Assembly (NCBI RefSeq): GCF_014863585.1
Contig: NZ_CP062253.1
Location: 1,886,501 to 1,950,500 of the forward strand
Origin: Pseudomonas gozinkensis
Lineage (GTDB): Bacteria; Pseudomonadota; Gammaproteobacteria; Pseudomonadales; Pseudomonadaceae
DNA: 64,000 nt
Direction: 5' to 3'
The notes beneath the pieces are model-generated. The model was not told the origin of the DNA and made no database searches. It saw only the letters and a program-made list of their open reading frames with translations. Below, one piece after another: positions 37,387-45,132 of the stretch (position 1 is the stretch's first letter; every line of letters starts with the position of its first letter). The translations under genes were made by a program, and so were the position numbers.

Positions 37387-38538
37387 ATGATTTGCCCTAA
37401 CAGCGCCAAACCTGGCATCAAGCCATTCAGCCAGCTTCAACACCCGCGTGAAGTGATCCGCCAATTCACCCCGAACTGGTTCGCCGCGACCATGGGCACC
37501 GGCGTGCTGGCGTTGGCGCTGGCGCAATTGCCGGTGTCCATTCCCGGCCTGCACGCCGTGGCCGAAGGTCTGTGGCTGTTCAACATTCTGTTGTTCGTGC
37601 TGTTTACCGCTGCCTACGCGGCACGCTGGATTCTGTTCTTCGACGAGGCGCGGCGGATCTTCGGCCATTCCACGGTTTCGATGTTCTTCGGCACCATCCC
37701 GATGGGACTGGCGACCATCATCAACGGCGTTCTGCTGTTCGGTCTGCCGCGCTGGGGCGAGGGCGTCATTCATCTCGCCGAAGTGCTGTGGTGGCTGGAC
37801 GTGGCGATGTCGCTGGCCTGCGGCGTGCTGATTCCCTACATGATGTTCACCCGTCAGGAACACAGCATTGATCAGATGACCGCTGTCTGGCTGCTGCCGG
37901 TAGTGGCGGCGGAAGTGGCGGCGGCCAGCGGTGGACTGCTGGCACCGCATCTCGCCGATGCGCACTCGCAACTGGTGGTGTTGGTGACCAGCTACGTACT
38001 CTGGGCATTTTCTCTGCCGGTGGCGTTCAGCATTCTGACCATCCTGTTGTTGCGAATGGCCTTGCACAAGCTGCCCCACGAAAACATGGCGGCCTCGAGT
38101 TGGCTCGCCCTTGGGCCGATCGGCACCGGCGCCTTGGGCATGTTGCTGCTGGGCGGCGATGCCCCGGCGATCTTTGCGGCCAATGGTCTGCCGGGCGTCG
38201 GTGAAATCGCTTCGGGCCTGGGGGTGGTCGCCGGGATCACCTTGTGGGGCTTCGGTTTGTGGTGGATGTTGATGGCGCTGCTGATCACCGTGCGATACCT
38301 GCGTGACGGCATCCCGTTCAACCTTGGCTGGTGGGGATTTACCTTCCCGCTGGGCGTTTATTCGCTGGCGACTCTGAAACTGGGCAGCACGTTGCACCTG
38401 ACGTTCTTCAGTGTGGCCGGTTGTGTACTGGTGACGTTGCTGGCGGTGATGTGGCTGATCGTCGGTAAACGCACGCTGCAAGGTGCGTGGCGCGGCGAGC
38501 TGTTTGTTTCACCGTGCATTGCAGGTTTGAAGAAATAA
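37387..38538 (+). CDS. SLAC1/TDT family transporter
   Basis: A 383-residue membrane protein with ten hydrophobic segments. The family start is FTPNWFAATMGTGVLALAL, followed by LWLFNILLFVLF and a long regular series of helices. The TDT/SLAC1 family includes tellurite-resistance TehA, malate permeases and anion channels, so an anion or sulfite export role is likely but not readable. AGGAG lies six bases before the ATG at 37387; an ATG three bases earlier is also possible. Confidence 0.85.
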   Translation: MICPNSAKPGIKPFSQLQHPREVIRQFTPNWFAATMGTGVLALALAQLPVSIPGLHAVAEGLWLFNILLFVLFTAAYAARWILFFDEARRIFGHSTVSMFFGTIPMGLATIINGVLLFGLPRWGEGVIHLAEVLWWLDVAMSLACGVLIPYMMFTRQEHSIDQMTAVWLLPVVAAEVAAASGGLLAPHLADAHSQLVVLVTSYVLWAFSLPVAFSILTILLLRMALHKLPHENMAASSWLALGPIGTGALGMLLLGGDAPAIFAANGLPGVGEIASGLGVVAGITLWGFGLWWMLMALLITVRYLRDGIPFNLGWWGFTFPLGVYSLATLKLGSTLHLTFFSVAGCVLVTLLAVMWLIVGKRTLQGAWRGELFVSPCIAGLKK

Positions 38539-38648
38539 CCTGCGAAGATTAGGTAATGTGTGGCCCGGATCGCGGTTCGAGATTCTTATAAGCGTAGCCA
38601 GGCCACTCGCTACCTTCTCTTTCCAAAAACAACAGGGTCACACGGAAG

Positions 38649-40523
38649 ATGAGTCACCCCTCACAGTTCAACCTGCTGCGCACCCGGCGCTTCCTGCCGT
38701 TCTTCATCACCCAGTCGCTGGGCGCGTTCAACGACAACGTGTTCAAGCAGTCGCTGATCCTCGCCATTCTCTACCGGCTGACCATCGAAGGTGACCGCTC
38801 GATCTGGGTCAACCTGTGTGCGCTGCTGTTTATCCTGCCGTTCTTTCTGTTTTCGGCGCTTGCCGGACAGTTCGGGGAAAAATTCGCCAAGGACGCGTTG
38901 ATCCGTCTGATAAAACTGGCAGAAATCGCCATCATGGCCGTGGGATCCGTCGGCTTCCTGTTCGATCACTTGTCATTGATGCTGGTGGCGCTGTTCGCCA
39001 TGGGCACGCACTCGGCACTGTTCGGGCCGGTGAAATATTCGATCCTGCCCCAGGCATTGCGCGACGACGAACTGGTCGGCGGCAACGGGCTGGTGGAAAT
39101 GGGCACGTTCCTGGCGATCCTGGCCGGGACTATCGGCGCCGGGGTGATGATGTCGTCGGCCAATTACGCGCCGGTGGTGTCCGCCGCAATTGTCGGCATC
39201 GCCGTGCTGGGTTATCTGGCCAGTCGCAGCATTCCTCGCGCTGCGGCGGCGACCCCGGAAATGCGCTTGAACTGGAACATCTTCAGTCAATCCTGGGCGA
39301 CCTTGAAACTGGGCCTCGGGCAGACGCCAGCAGTGTCGCGCTCGATTGTCGGCAACTCGTGGTTCTGGTTCGTCGGGGCGATTTATCTGACGCAGATTCC
39401 GGCCTATGCCAAGGAGTGGATGCACGGTGACGAAACCGTGGTCACCCTGATCCTTACCGTGTTTTCGGTCGGTATCGCACTGGGTTCGATGCTGTGCGAG
39501 AAGCTATCCGGGCGCAAAGTCGAGATCGGTCTGGTGCCGTTCGGTTCGTTTGGCCTGACGGTTTTCGGGCTGTTGCTGTGGTGGCACTCCGGCGGAATTC
39601 CGGAGAGCGCCGTTGGCCACAGCTGGACTGAAGTGCTCGGCTTCGGTCACGCCTGGGCCGTATTGGTCGATATTCTCGGCCTCGGCATCTTTGGCGGTTT
39701 CTACATCGTGCCGCTGTACGCGCTGATTCAGTCGCGTACCGCCGAGAACGAGCGGGCGCGGGTGATTGCCGCCAACAACATTCTCAACGCGCTGTTCATG
39801 GTGATTTCGGCCATCGTATCCATCGTGTTGCTGAGCGTGGTCAAGCTGTCGATTCCGCAGCTGTTCCTGGTGGTGTCGCTGCTGAACATCGGCGTCAACG
39901 CCTACATCTTCAAGATCGTCCCCGAGTTCAGTATGCGTTTCATGATCTGGCTGCTCAGCCATTCCATGTACCGCGTCGAGCATCGCAACCTTGAAGCGAT
40001 TCCCGATGAAGGCGCGGCCTTGCTCGTGTGCAATCACGTTTCGTTTGTCGATGCGTTGCTGATTGGCGGCGCGGTGCGTCGGCCGATTCGCTTTGTCATG
40101 TACTACAAGATCTACAACCTGCCAGTGCTGAACTTTATCTTCCGCACGGCGGGGACCATTCCTATCGCCGGACGTCAGGAAGACATTCAGATTTACGAAA
40201 AGGCCTTCACCCGGATTGCCCAGTATCTGAAGGACGGTGAGCTTGTCTGCATCTTCCCGGAAGGCAGGTTGACCGCCGATGGCGAGATCAACGAGTTCAA
40301 GGGCGGGCTGACGCGGATTCTCGAAGAGACACCGGTGCCAGTGATTCCGCTGGCGTTGCAGGGGTTGTGGGGGAGTTTCTTCAGTCGCGATCCGAACAAG
40401 GGACTGTTCCGGCGCTTGTGGTCACGGGTGACGCTGGTGGCGGGTTCGCCGGTTGCCGTTGAAGCAGCGCAACCGGTTGAATTGCAGGCGTTGGTCGGGG
40501 AGTTGCGCGGGTCAGTCAGATAA
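38649..40523 (+). CDS. MFS lysophospholipid-transporter-like protein fused to a PlsC-type acyltransferase
   Basis: A 624-residue two-domain protein. Residues 1 to about 410 are an LplT-like MFS domain (FNDNVFKQSLILAILYRLT near the N-terminus). From about 430 a PlsC acyltransferase follows with LVCNHVSFVDALLIGG (NHx4D-type active site) and CIFPEGRLTADGEI. The fusion suggests flipping of a lysophospholipid and its reacylation on the cytoplasmic side. The adenylating third domain of larger homologues is absent. Confidence 0.88.
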   Translation: MSHPSQFNLLRTRRFLPFFITQSLGAFNDNVFKQSLILAILYRLTIEGDRSIWVNLCALLFILPFFLFSALAGQFGEKFAKDALIRLIKLAEIAIMAVGSVGFLFDHLSLMLVALFAMGTHSALFGPVKYSILPQALRDDELVGGNGLVEMGTFLAILAGTIGAGVMMSSANYAPVVSAAIVGIAVLGYLASRSIPRAAAATPEMRLNWNIFSQSWATLKLGLGQTPAVSRSIVGNSWFWFVGAIYLTQIPAYAKEWMHGDETVVTLILTVFSVGIALGSMLCEKLSGRKVEIGLVPFGSFGLTVFGLLLWWHSGGIPESAVGHSWTEVLGFGHAWAVLVDILGLGIFGGFYIVPLYALIQSRTAENERARVIAANNILNALFMVISAIVSIVLLSVVKLSIPQLFLVVSLLNIGVNAYIFKIVPEFSMRFMIWLLSHSMYRVEHRNLEAIPDEGAALLVCNHVSFVDALLIGGAVRRPIRFVMYYKIYNLPVLNFIFRTAGTIPIAGRQEDIQIYEKAFTRIAQYLKDGELVCIFPEGRLTADGEINEFKGGLTRILEETPVPVIPLALQGLWGSFFSRDPNKGLFRRLWSRVTLVAGSPVAVEAAQPVELQALVGELRGSVR

Positions 40524-40540
40524 TCATTGGCTGTGCTGGC

Positions 40541-40636
40541 CTCATCGCGGGCAAGCCCGGCTCCCACAGGATCTTCAGAGAGCACAGATTTTGTGCACAC
40601 CCGAAAACCTGTGGGAGCGAGCTTGCTCGCGATGGC
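40541..40636. repeat. REP inverted pair
   Basis: Arms CATCGCGGGCAAGCCCGG and GAGCGAGCTTGCTCGCGATG with adjacent CTCCCACAGG/CCTGTGGGAG lie in opposite orientation between the convergent acyltransferase and sugE genes. The stems are of two slightly different REP types. Confidence 0.8.
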
Positions 40637-40645
40637 AGTAGTGGC

Positions 40646-40960
40646 TCAAGCGCTGACCTTGAGCCCGATCAACCCGGTGACGATCAACGCCACGCTGGCC
40701 AGCCGAATCAACGCCATCGACTCGCCAAACAGAATGATCCCGGCAATCACCGTGCCCACGGCACCGACGCCAGTCCAGATCGCATAAGCCGTGCCCAGCG
40801 GCAATTCCTTCATCGCCAGACCCAGCAAGCCCAAGCTGACTGCCATGGCGGCAACGGTGAGAACGGTCGGAAGCGGACGGGTGAAGCCATCGGTGTATTT
40901 GAGGCCGACGGCCCAGCCGACTTCGAACAGGCCGGCGAAAAACAGAATGATCCAGGACAT
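40646..40960 (-). CDS. sugE: SMR family guanidinium exporter (SugE/Gdx)
   Basis: A 104-residue four-helix small multidrug resistance protein. [22 protein letters not shown] has the essential membrane-embedded glutamate at residue 13 in the FEVGWA context typical of SugE/Gdx rather than EmrE (which has AEV-IGT). The upstream mini-ykkC element supports guanidinium export coupled to protons. The GGAGG Shine-Dalgarno (40967-40971) is just downstream of the riboswitch second hairpin. Confidence 0.93.
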   Translation of the reverse strand: MSWIILFFAGLFEVGWAVGLKYTDGFTRPLPTVLTVAAMAVSLGLLGLAMKELPLGTAYAIWTGVGAVGTVIAGIILFGESMALIRLASVALIVTGLIGLKVSA

Positions 40961-40981
40961 GAAAGACCTCCATCGATTGAC

Positions 40982-41031
40982 GGGGCCGTCCCCAGATTGA
41001 AAACTCGATTGAGCCGCAGGGTCGTCCCCGC
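40982..41031 (-). promoter_or_regulatory. Guanidine-II (mini-ykkC) riboswitch
   Basis: On the minus strand, two GC-rich hairpins carry ACGR tetraloops. GCGGGG-ACGA-CCCTGC lies at 41031-41016 and GGGG-ACGG-CCCC at 40993-40982. The Shine-Dalgarno of sugE follows 11 bases later. This is the mini-ykkC pattern: binding of guanidinium joins the two loops and frees the ribosome-binding site. Confidence 0.9.
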
Positions 41032-41078
41032 GTGGCGCACATACTACCTAAAATTGTGCGCCGCGCCTTGATCCGGGA

Positions 41079-42044
41079 TCAGTCGGCCGCTTTTTGCGCC
41101 AGCGCCTCACGGTCTTCTTTTTCGCTCATCCGTCGGAAGTACGTCGAAAGCAGCGCCCCGGAAATGTTGTGCCACACACTGAACAGAGCGCTCGGCACTG
41201 CCGCCAGCGGTGAGAAGTGCGCACTGGCCAGCGCAGCACCCAATCCCGAGTTCTGCATGCCGACTTCCAGCGCCAGGGATTTGCGCTGAGGCAGTGGCAG
41301 ACCAAACAGGCGTCCGGTGAAATAACCCAGCAAATAGCCGAAGCTGTTGTGCAGCATCACCACAGCCATGATCAGCAGGCCGGATTCGGCGATTTTCGCC
41401 TGGCTGGCGGCGACCACGGCGGCGACGATGATCACGATGCTGACCACCGACACCAGCGGCAACACTTCCACCGCGTGGCGCACCTTGTCACCAAGCACCC
41501 GTTGCGCGACCACGCCGAGGATGATCGGCAGCAGGACCACTTGCAGGATCGACCAGAACAATTCCATGAACGAAACCGGCAACCACGCCGAAGCCAACAG
41601 CCAGATCAGCGCCGGGGTCAGCAGTGGGGCGAGGAGGGTGGTAACGGCGGCGATGGCCACCGACAGCGCCAGGTCGCCACGGGCCAGCCAGGTCATGACG
41701 TTCGATGAGGTGCCGCTCGGGCAGCAACCGACCAGAATCACCCCGACGGCGATTTCCGGCGGCAGGTGAAAAACCTGGCAAAGCAACCATGCCATCCCCG
41801 GCATGATCACGAAATGCGCAACTACGCCCAGCGCCACACGCCACGGATGGCGGGCGACGGCGGCGAAGTCGTCGAGTTTCAGAGTCAGGCCCATGCCGAA
41901 CATCACCAGCCCGAGCAGCGGCACGATCGCGCCTTTGAGGCCGAGGAACCAGGCCGGTTGCAGGAACGCGATCACCGCGAAAATCAGGACCCAGTAAGCG
42001 AAGGTGTTGCCGACAAAACGACTCAGTGCAGCCAGTGCGCGCAT
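41079..42044 (-). CDS. Bile acid:sodium symporter (BASS) family transporter
   Basis: A 321-residue polytopic membrane protein of about ten helices. It carries the BASS motifs GAIVPLLGLVMFGMGLTLKL, VGCCPSGTSSNVMTWLARGD (helix-break region with Asn and Thr) and ALEVGMQNSGLGAALA. Bacterial members import organic anions such as pantoate or keto acids with sodium. The start at 42044 (MRALAALS) is used; the frame is open for 12 more codons. The specific substrate is unknown. Confidence 0.88.
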   Translation of the reverse strand: MRALAALSRFVGNTFAYWVLIFAVIAFLQPAWFLGLKGAIVPLLGLVMFGMGLTLKLDDFAAVARHPWRVALGVVAHFVIMPGMAWLLCQVFHLPPEIAVGVILVGCCPSGTSSNVMTWLARGDLALSVAIAAVTTLLAPLLTPALIWLLASAWLPVSFMELFWSILQVVLLPIILGVVAQRVLGDKVRHAVEVLPLVSVVSIVIIVAAVVAASQAKIAESGLLIMAVVMLHNSFGYLLGYFTGRLFGLPLPQRKSLALEVGMQNSGLGAALASAHFSPLAAVPSALFSVWHNISGALLSTYFRRMSEKEDREALAQKAAD

Positions 42045-42080
42045 GGCCTGTTCCTTATTATTAATGACAACACAAAACAT

Positions 42081-42170
42081 TGTGGGAGCTGGCTTGCCAG
42101 CGATGACGGCATGTCAGACGCGATTTGAGCTATCTGTAACACCGCTATCGCTGGCAAGCCAGCTCCCACA
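42081..42170. repeat. REP inverted pair
   Basis: TGTGGGAGCTGGCTTGCCAG at 42081-42100 and its complement ending at 42170, separated by about 45 bases, between the BASS transporter and rdgC on the same strand. Confidence 0.85.
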
Positions 42171-42206
42171 CTTGACTCGGTTTCTTCAGTTGAAACCGCT
42201 TTATGC

Positions 42207-43127
42207 TTAGATCCCTTGCGGAGTCTCTTCGCCGCCCAGTGCTTCAACCAGCGCCGGGAGGAAGTCGCCGAACGTCAGCATCATCAGGGTGAAGCTGGCG
42301 TCCAGTTGACCGAGGGCTTCGTCGCCACCGTCCTGTTCCGCCTGATCCTGCAACAGGTCTTCGAATTTCAGACGTTTGACGGTCATCTTGTCGTCGAGCA
42401 TGAACGACAGTTTGTCCTGCCAGGCCAGCGACAGTTGAGTCACCACTTTGCCGGTGCTCAGGTGCAGCTGGATTTCTTCGCTGGTCAGGTCCTGACGCTT
42501 GCAACGCACGATGCCGCCGTCTTCGTGGGTGTCGCGCAATTCGCACTCGTCCAGAACGAAGAAGTCCGGAGCGGCTTGCTGGGTGGTGACCCATTCGGTC
42601 ATCACGGCGGTCGGCGCGGTTTTCACGGTCAGCGGGCGAACCGGCAGGGTACCGATCACTTCACGCAGGGTGGAGAGGAGGTCTTCGGCGCGTTTCGGGC
42701 TGGCCGAGTTGACCAGGATCAGACCCTGTTTCGGCGCGATAGCGGCGAAGGTTGACGAGCGGCGGATAAAGGCGCGCGGCAGGAACGCCTGGATGATTTC
42801 ATCCTTGATCTGATCGCGTTCCTTCTTATAGACCTTGCGCATCTGCTCGGCTTCGATCTCTTCGACCTTTTCCTTGACTGCATCGCGCACGACGCTGCCC
42901 GGCAGGATGCGTTCTTCTTTACGGGCGGAGATCAGCAGGAAGTCACCGCTGACGTGCACCAGTGGAGCATCTTCGCCCTTGCCGAACGGCGCGACGAAAC
43001 CGTAGGTGGTCAACTCCTGGCTTGCACATGGACGCGCCAGTTTGGTGGCCAGTGCAGTTTCCAGCGCCTCGGCATCGACAGGCAGGTCTTGGGTCAGGCG
43101 ATAGATAAGCAGGTTTTTGAACCACAT
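42207..43127 (-). CDS. rdgC: Recombination-associated protein RdgC
   Basis: A 306-residue ring-forming DNA-binding protein that limits RecA activity. The N-terminus [18 protein letters not shown] and the motifs [13 protein letters not shown] and EKILPGSV-like ([12 protein letters not shown]) are typical. Length fits the family (about 300). The start at 43127 is the family start; the frame extends eight codons upstream. Confidence 0.95.
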   Translation of the reverse strand: MWFKNLLIYRLTQDLPVDAEALETALATKLARPCASQELTTYGFVAPFGKGEDAPLVHVSGDFLLISARKEERILPGSVVRDAVKEKVEEIEAEQMRKVYKKERDQIKDEIIQAFLPRAFIRRSSTFAAIAPKQGLILVNSASPKRAEDLLSTLREVIGTLPVRPLTVKTAPTAVMTEWVTTQQAAPDFFVLDECELRDTHEDGGIVRCKRQDLTSEEIQLHLSTGKVVTQLSLAWQDKLSFMLDDKMTVKRLKFEDLLQDQAEQDGGDEALGQLDASFTLMMLTFGDFLPALVEALGGEETPQGI

Positions 43128-43237
43128 GGGGTGAGTCTCTCCTTTATACAAAGGGGGGCATTATTGTCTTCGCCGGGTCATAGGCCAACCCTTCTCTAAG
43201 CCTTTGGAAGGGCTAAGAAAATTAATTAAAAAAGTGC

Positions 43238-43266
43238 TTGCCAGAGGTTGGGTCGCTCCGTAGAAT
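43238..43266 (+). promoter_or_regulatory. tRNA promoter (first Val-Asp unit)
   Basis: TTGCCA at 43238 and TAGAAT at 43261 are spaced by 17 bases and followed by a GC-only discriminator GCGCGCC, typical of stringently controlled stable-RNA promoters. The tRNA-Val begins 20 bases after the -10 box. Confidence 0.75.
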
Positions 43267-43286
43267 GCGCGCCACACCGAAGCGAA

Positions 43287-43362
43287 GGGTGATTAGCTCA
43301 GCTGGGAGAGCGTCTGCCTTACAAGCAGAATGTCGGCGGTTCGATCCCGTCATCACCCACCA
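43287..43362 (+). tRNA. tRNA-Val (anticodon TAC), copy 1
   Basis: A 76-base cloverleaf: acceptor arms GGGTGAT/ATCACCC, D-arm AGCTCAGCTGGGAGAGC, anticodon loop CTTACAA within GCCTTACAAGC, T-arm CGGTTCGATCCCG, and encoded CCA. Identical to copy 2 at 43649. Confidence 0.97.
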
Positions 43363-43381
43363 TTCGTTTCAAGTGTTTAGC

Positions 43382-43458
43382 GCAGCGGTAGTTCAGTCGG
43401 TTAGAATACCGGCCTGTCACGCCGGGGGTCGCGGGTTCGAGTCCCGTCCGCTGCGCCA
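43382..43458 (+). tRNA. tRNA-Asp (anticodon GTC), copy 1
   Basis: A 77-base cloverleaf with acceptor arms GCAGCGG/CCGCTGC, anticodon loop CTGTCAC in GGCCTGTCACGCC, T-arm CGGGTTCGAGTCCCG and encoded CCA. It follows tRNA-Val by 19 bases in the same transcript. Confidence 0.97.
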
Positions 43459-43498
43459 TATTCGGTAACCTGGAACACTGAACGCCAGGTCACCACGG

Positions 43499-43524
43499 AA
43501 AAACCCGCCAAGGCGGGTTTTTTT
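43499..43524 (+). terminator. Terminator of the first tRNA unit
   Basis: AAACCCGCC pairs with GGCGGGTTT around AA and runs into seven T. It closes the first Val-Asp transcript. Confidence 0.88.
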
Positions 43525-43598
43525 CTGCCTCGAGTTGTACCTGCGGGATGTGTCGTTTCACCGGTTTTCGGATTTATTTGAAAAAAACTTCAATTAAA

Positions 43599-43628
43599 TC
43601 AACACATTACGAAAATCTGTGGCATAAT
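43599..43628 (+). promoter_or_regulatory. tRNA promoter (second Val-Asp unit)
   Basis: CATAAT at 43623 is a good -10 followed by the GC-rich discriminator GCGCCCC; a weak -35 (TCAACA at 43599, 18-base spacer) lies in AT-rich DNA. It gives the second unit its own start. Confidence 0.6.
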
Positions 43629-43648
43629 GCGCCCCGTAACGAAGCGAA

Positions 43649-43724
43649 GGGTGATTAGCTCAGCTGGGAGAGCGTCTGCCTTACAAGCAGAATGTCGGCG
43701 GTTCGATCCCGTCATCACCCACCA
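43649..43724 (+). tRNA. tRNA-Val (anticodon TAC), copy 2
   Basis: Same 76-base sequence as copy 1, with acceptor GGGTGAT/ATCACCC, anticodon TAC and encoded CCA. Confidence 0.97.
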
Positions 43725-43743
43725 TTCGTTTCAAGCGTTTCGC

Positions 43744-43820
43744 GCAGCGGTAGTTCAGTCGGTTAGAATACCGGCCTGTCACGCCGGGGGTCGCGGGTTC
43801 GAGTCCCGTCCGCTGCGCCA
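43744..43820 (+). tRNA. tRNA-Asp (anticodon GTC), copy 2
   Basis: Same 77-base sequence as copy 1 with anticodon GTC and encoded CCA. The downstream flank differs from copy 1 by a few bases, among them a compensatory pair. Confidence 0.97.
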
Positions 43821-43860
43821 TATTCGGTAATCTGGAACACTGAACGCCAGATCACCACAG

Positions 43861-43885
43861 AAAGCCCGCCTTGTGCGGGCTTTTT
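43861..43885 (+). terminator. Terminator of the second tRNA unit
   Basis: AAAGCCCGC / GCGGGCTTT stem with loop CTTGT and a run of T residues after it. Confidence 0.88.
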
Positions 43886-43924
43886 GCTGTCCGGGATTTG
43901 GCTTTTGCCGGGCCAGAACATGCG

Positions 43925-43951
43925 AAAGCGACCTTTGACGGTCGCTTTTTT
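43925..43951. terminator. Hairpin with T-run before the catalase-like gene end
   Basis: AAAGCGACC pairs with GGTCGCTTT around TTTGAC, followed by T residues on the plus strand. It sits just past the stop of the minus-strand catalase-like gene and may stop transcription from both sides. Confidence 0.7.
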
Positions 43952-43965
43952 CGTTTCTGGCGCTG

Positions 43966-45132
43966 CTATTGCGCCGAGTTGCGGCTGTGGCGGTAATCGC
44001 TGACCGCTTCATACACCGCTTTGCGCAACCGGTTGATCCCGCCAATCGGGCGATGGGCATCGATGCCGAACCAGGGATTGAACGACAGGTTGTCGCATTG
44101 CAGGTTCAGCGCCGGGGTGTCGAAGTCCTGCGGGAGCAGGGTGATCCTGGCCACTGTCTGGAATGGGCTGTCCTGTTCGCGCCATTCGATGCTGGTGTCT
44201 TCGATCGGCATGTACTTGTTCGCGTCCTGCCGCTGGATCTGCAACACGAAACACGCCGGTATCCGGTCTGTCGACAGTTGTTGATTCAATGCATTGCGCA
44301 GGAAGTTCGGCAGATCCTGGTTCTGTTTCGGCAAGGTATAAGCAGGGCAGCGCTCCGGATCCGGCATCACCCGGAACTTGGCATTGGCCTCGCCGAACTT
44401 GTAGGGCGATACCGAGAAATATGTCGTGCGGGTCGGGCTTTCCGGCGGTGGCGAAAGGGTTGCCAGCGCAATGAACAGATGCCGGATCTGCCAACTGCGC
44501 GGATCCCACCCCGGAAAAAACGCCATGATCTTCTTGCCGTCAGCCTGCGCCGCCACATTCTGACGGTACTCGGCGACATCGCTGACAAAGAAGTTCGGAT
44601 GGCTGAACATCACGAAATCCTGCTCGTGCAGCCCCTGACGGTCACCCAGCAACTGCTTGCCCGGCACATCGAGCAATTTGAGCGCCATGCCCCGGGCATC
44701 GCGGATGCTGTCGAATTGCGGATAGGCGTTGCCGTTGGACAGACGCATCGTCGCTTTCCACAGCTTGCCCGGTTCGCTGAAGACGCCCTGGCGCAATTCC
44801 TGAGCCAGATCCGGCAACACCTGCACGTCGGCCTTCACGCAGCCGTGGGCTTTGGCATGGGCATCGCGCAGGTAGCGGGTGCTTTCGCGGTGCTGATCGA
44901 CGATGCGCACGGCGGTCTGAATCACATCCTGGGTCATGGCGGCTTCGCCGTCCGGAATCTGCTCGAGCGCCGACACCGGGCCACGGTACTGCCAGGCGAA
45001 CCACGCGGTGGTCAGGGCCCAGCCAATCAGGCCGATCACCAGCAGGATCAACAAGGTTTTGCCCAGTAACCGTCCCAGCCAGAGCCAGAAACGCGCCAGC
45101 ATCGAAGGTCTTTTGAAGGAATTGAAGATCAT
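43966..45132 (-). CDS. Membrane-anchored catalase family (SrpA-like) haem protein
   Basis: A 388-residue protein with one N-terminal membrane segment (residues 20-48) and then a catalase-related domain facing the periplasm. RDAHAKAHGCVKADVQV holds the distal-His motif (H92 or H96). The C-terminal part has FNPWFGIDAHRPIGGINRLRK, as in small catalase-like proteins. The usual proximal-tyrosine motif R-x-x-x-Y of true catalases is not evident, so activity may be peroxidase-like. The start overlaps the end of the cytochrome gene (ATGA). Confidence 0.82.
   Translation of the reverse strand: MIFNSFKRPSMLARFWLWLGRLLGKTLLILLVIGLIGWALTTAWFAWQYRGPVSALEQIPDGEAAMTQDVIQTAVRIVDQHRESTRYLRDAHAKAHGCVKADVQVLPDLAQELRQGVFSEPGKLWKATMRLSNGNAYPQFDSIRDARGMALKLLDVPGKQLLGDRQGLHEQDFVMFSHPNFFVSDVAEYRQNVAAQADGKKIMAFFPGWDPRSWQIRHLFIALATLSPPPESPTRTTYFSVSPYKFGEANAKFRVMPDPERCPAYTLPKQNQDLPNFLRNALNQQLSTDRIPACFVLQIQRQDANKYMPIEDTSIEWREQDSPFQTVARITLLPQDFDTPALNLQCDNLSFNPWFGIDAHRPIGGINRLRKAVYEAVSDYRHSRNSAQ

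Noticed and set aside
43287..43820. The tRNA cluster as the attachment site of an integrated element
   Set aside because: No integrase or partial tRNA copy is found nearby; the repeat is a full duplication of both genes.
43238..43830. Short frames over the tRNA genes
   Set aside because: Both repeats of the frame lie inside the tRNA-Val/tRNA-Asp units, and its duplication is explained by the tRNA duplication.
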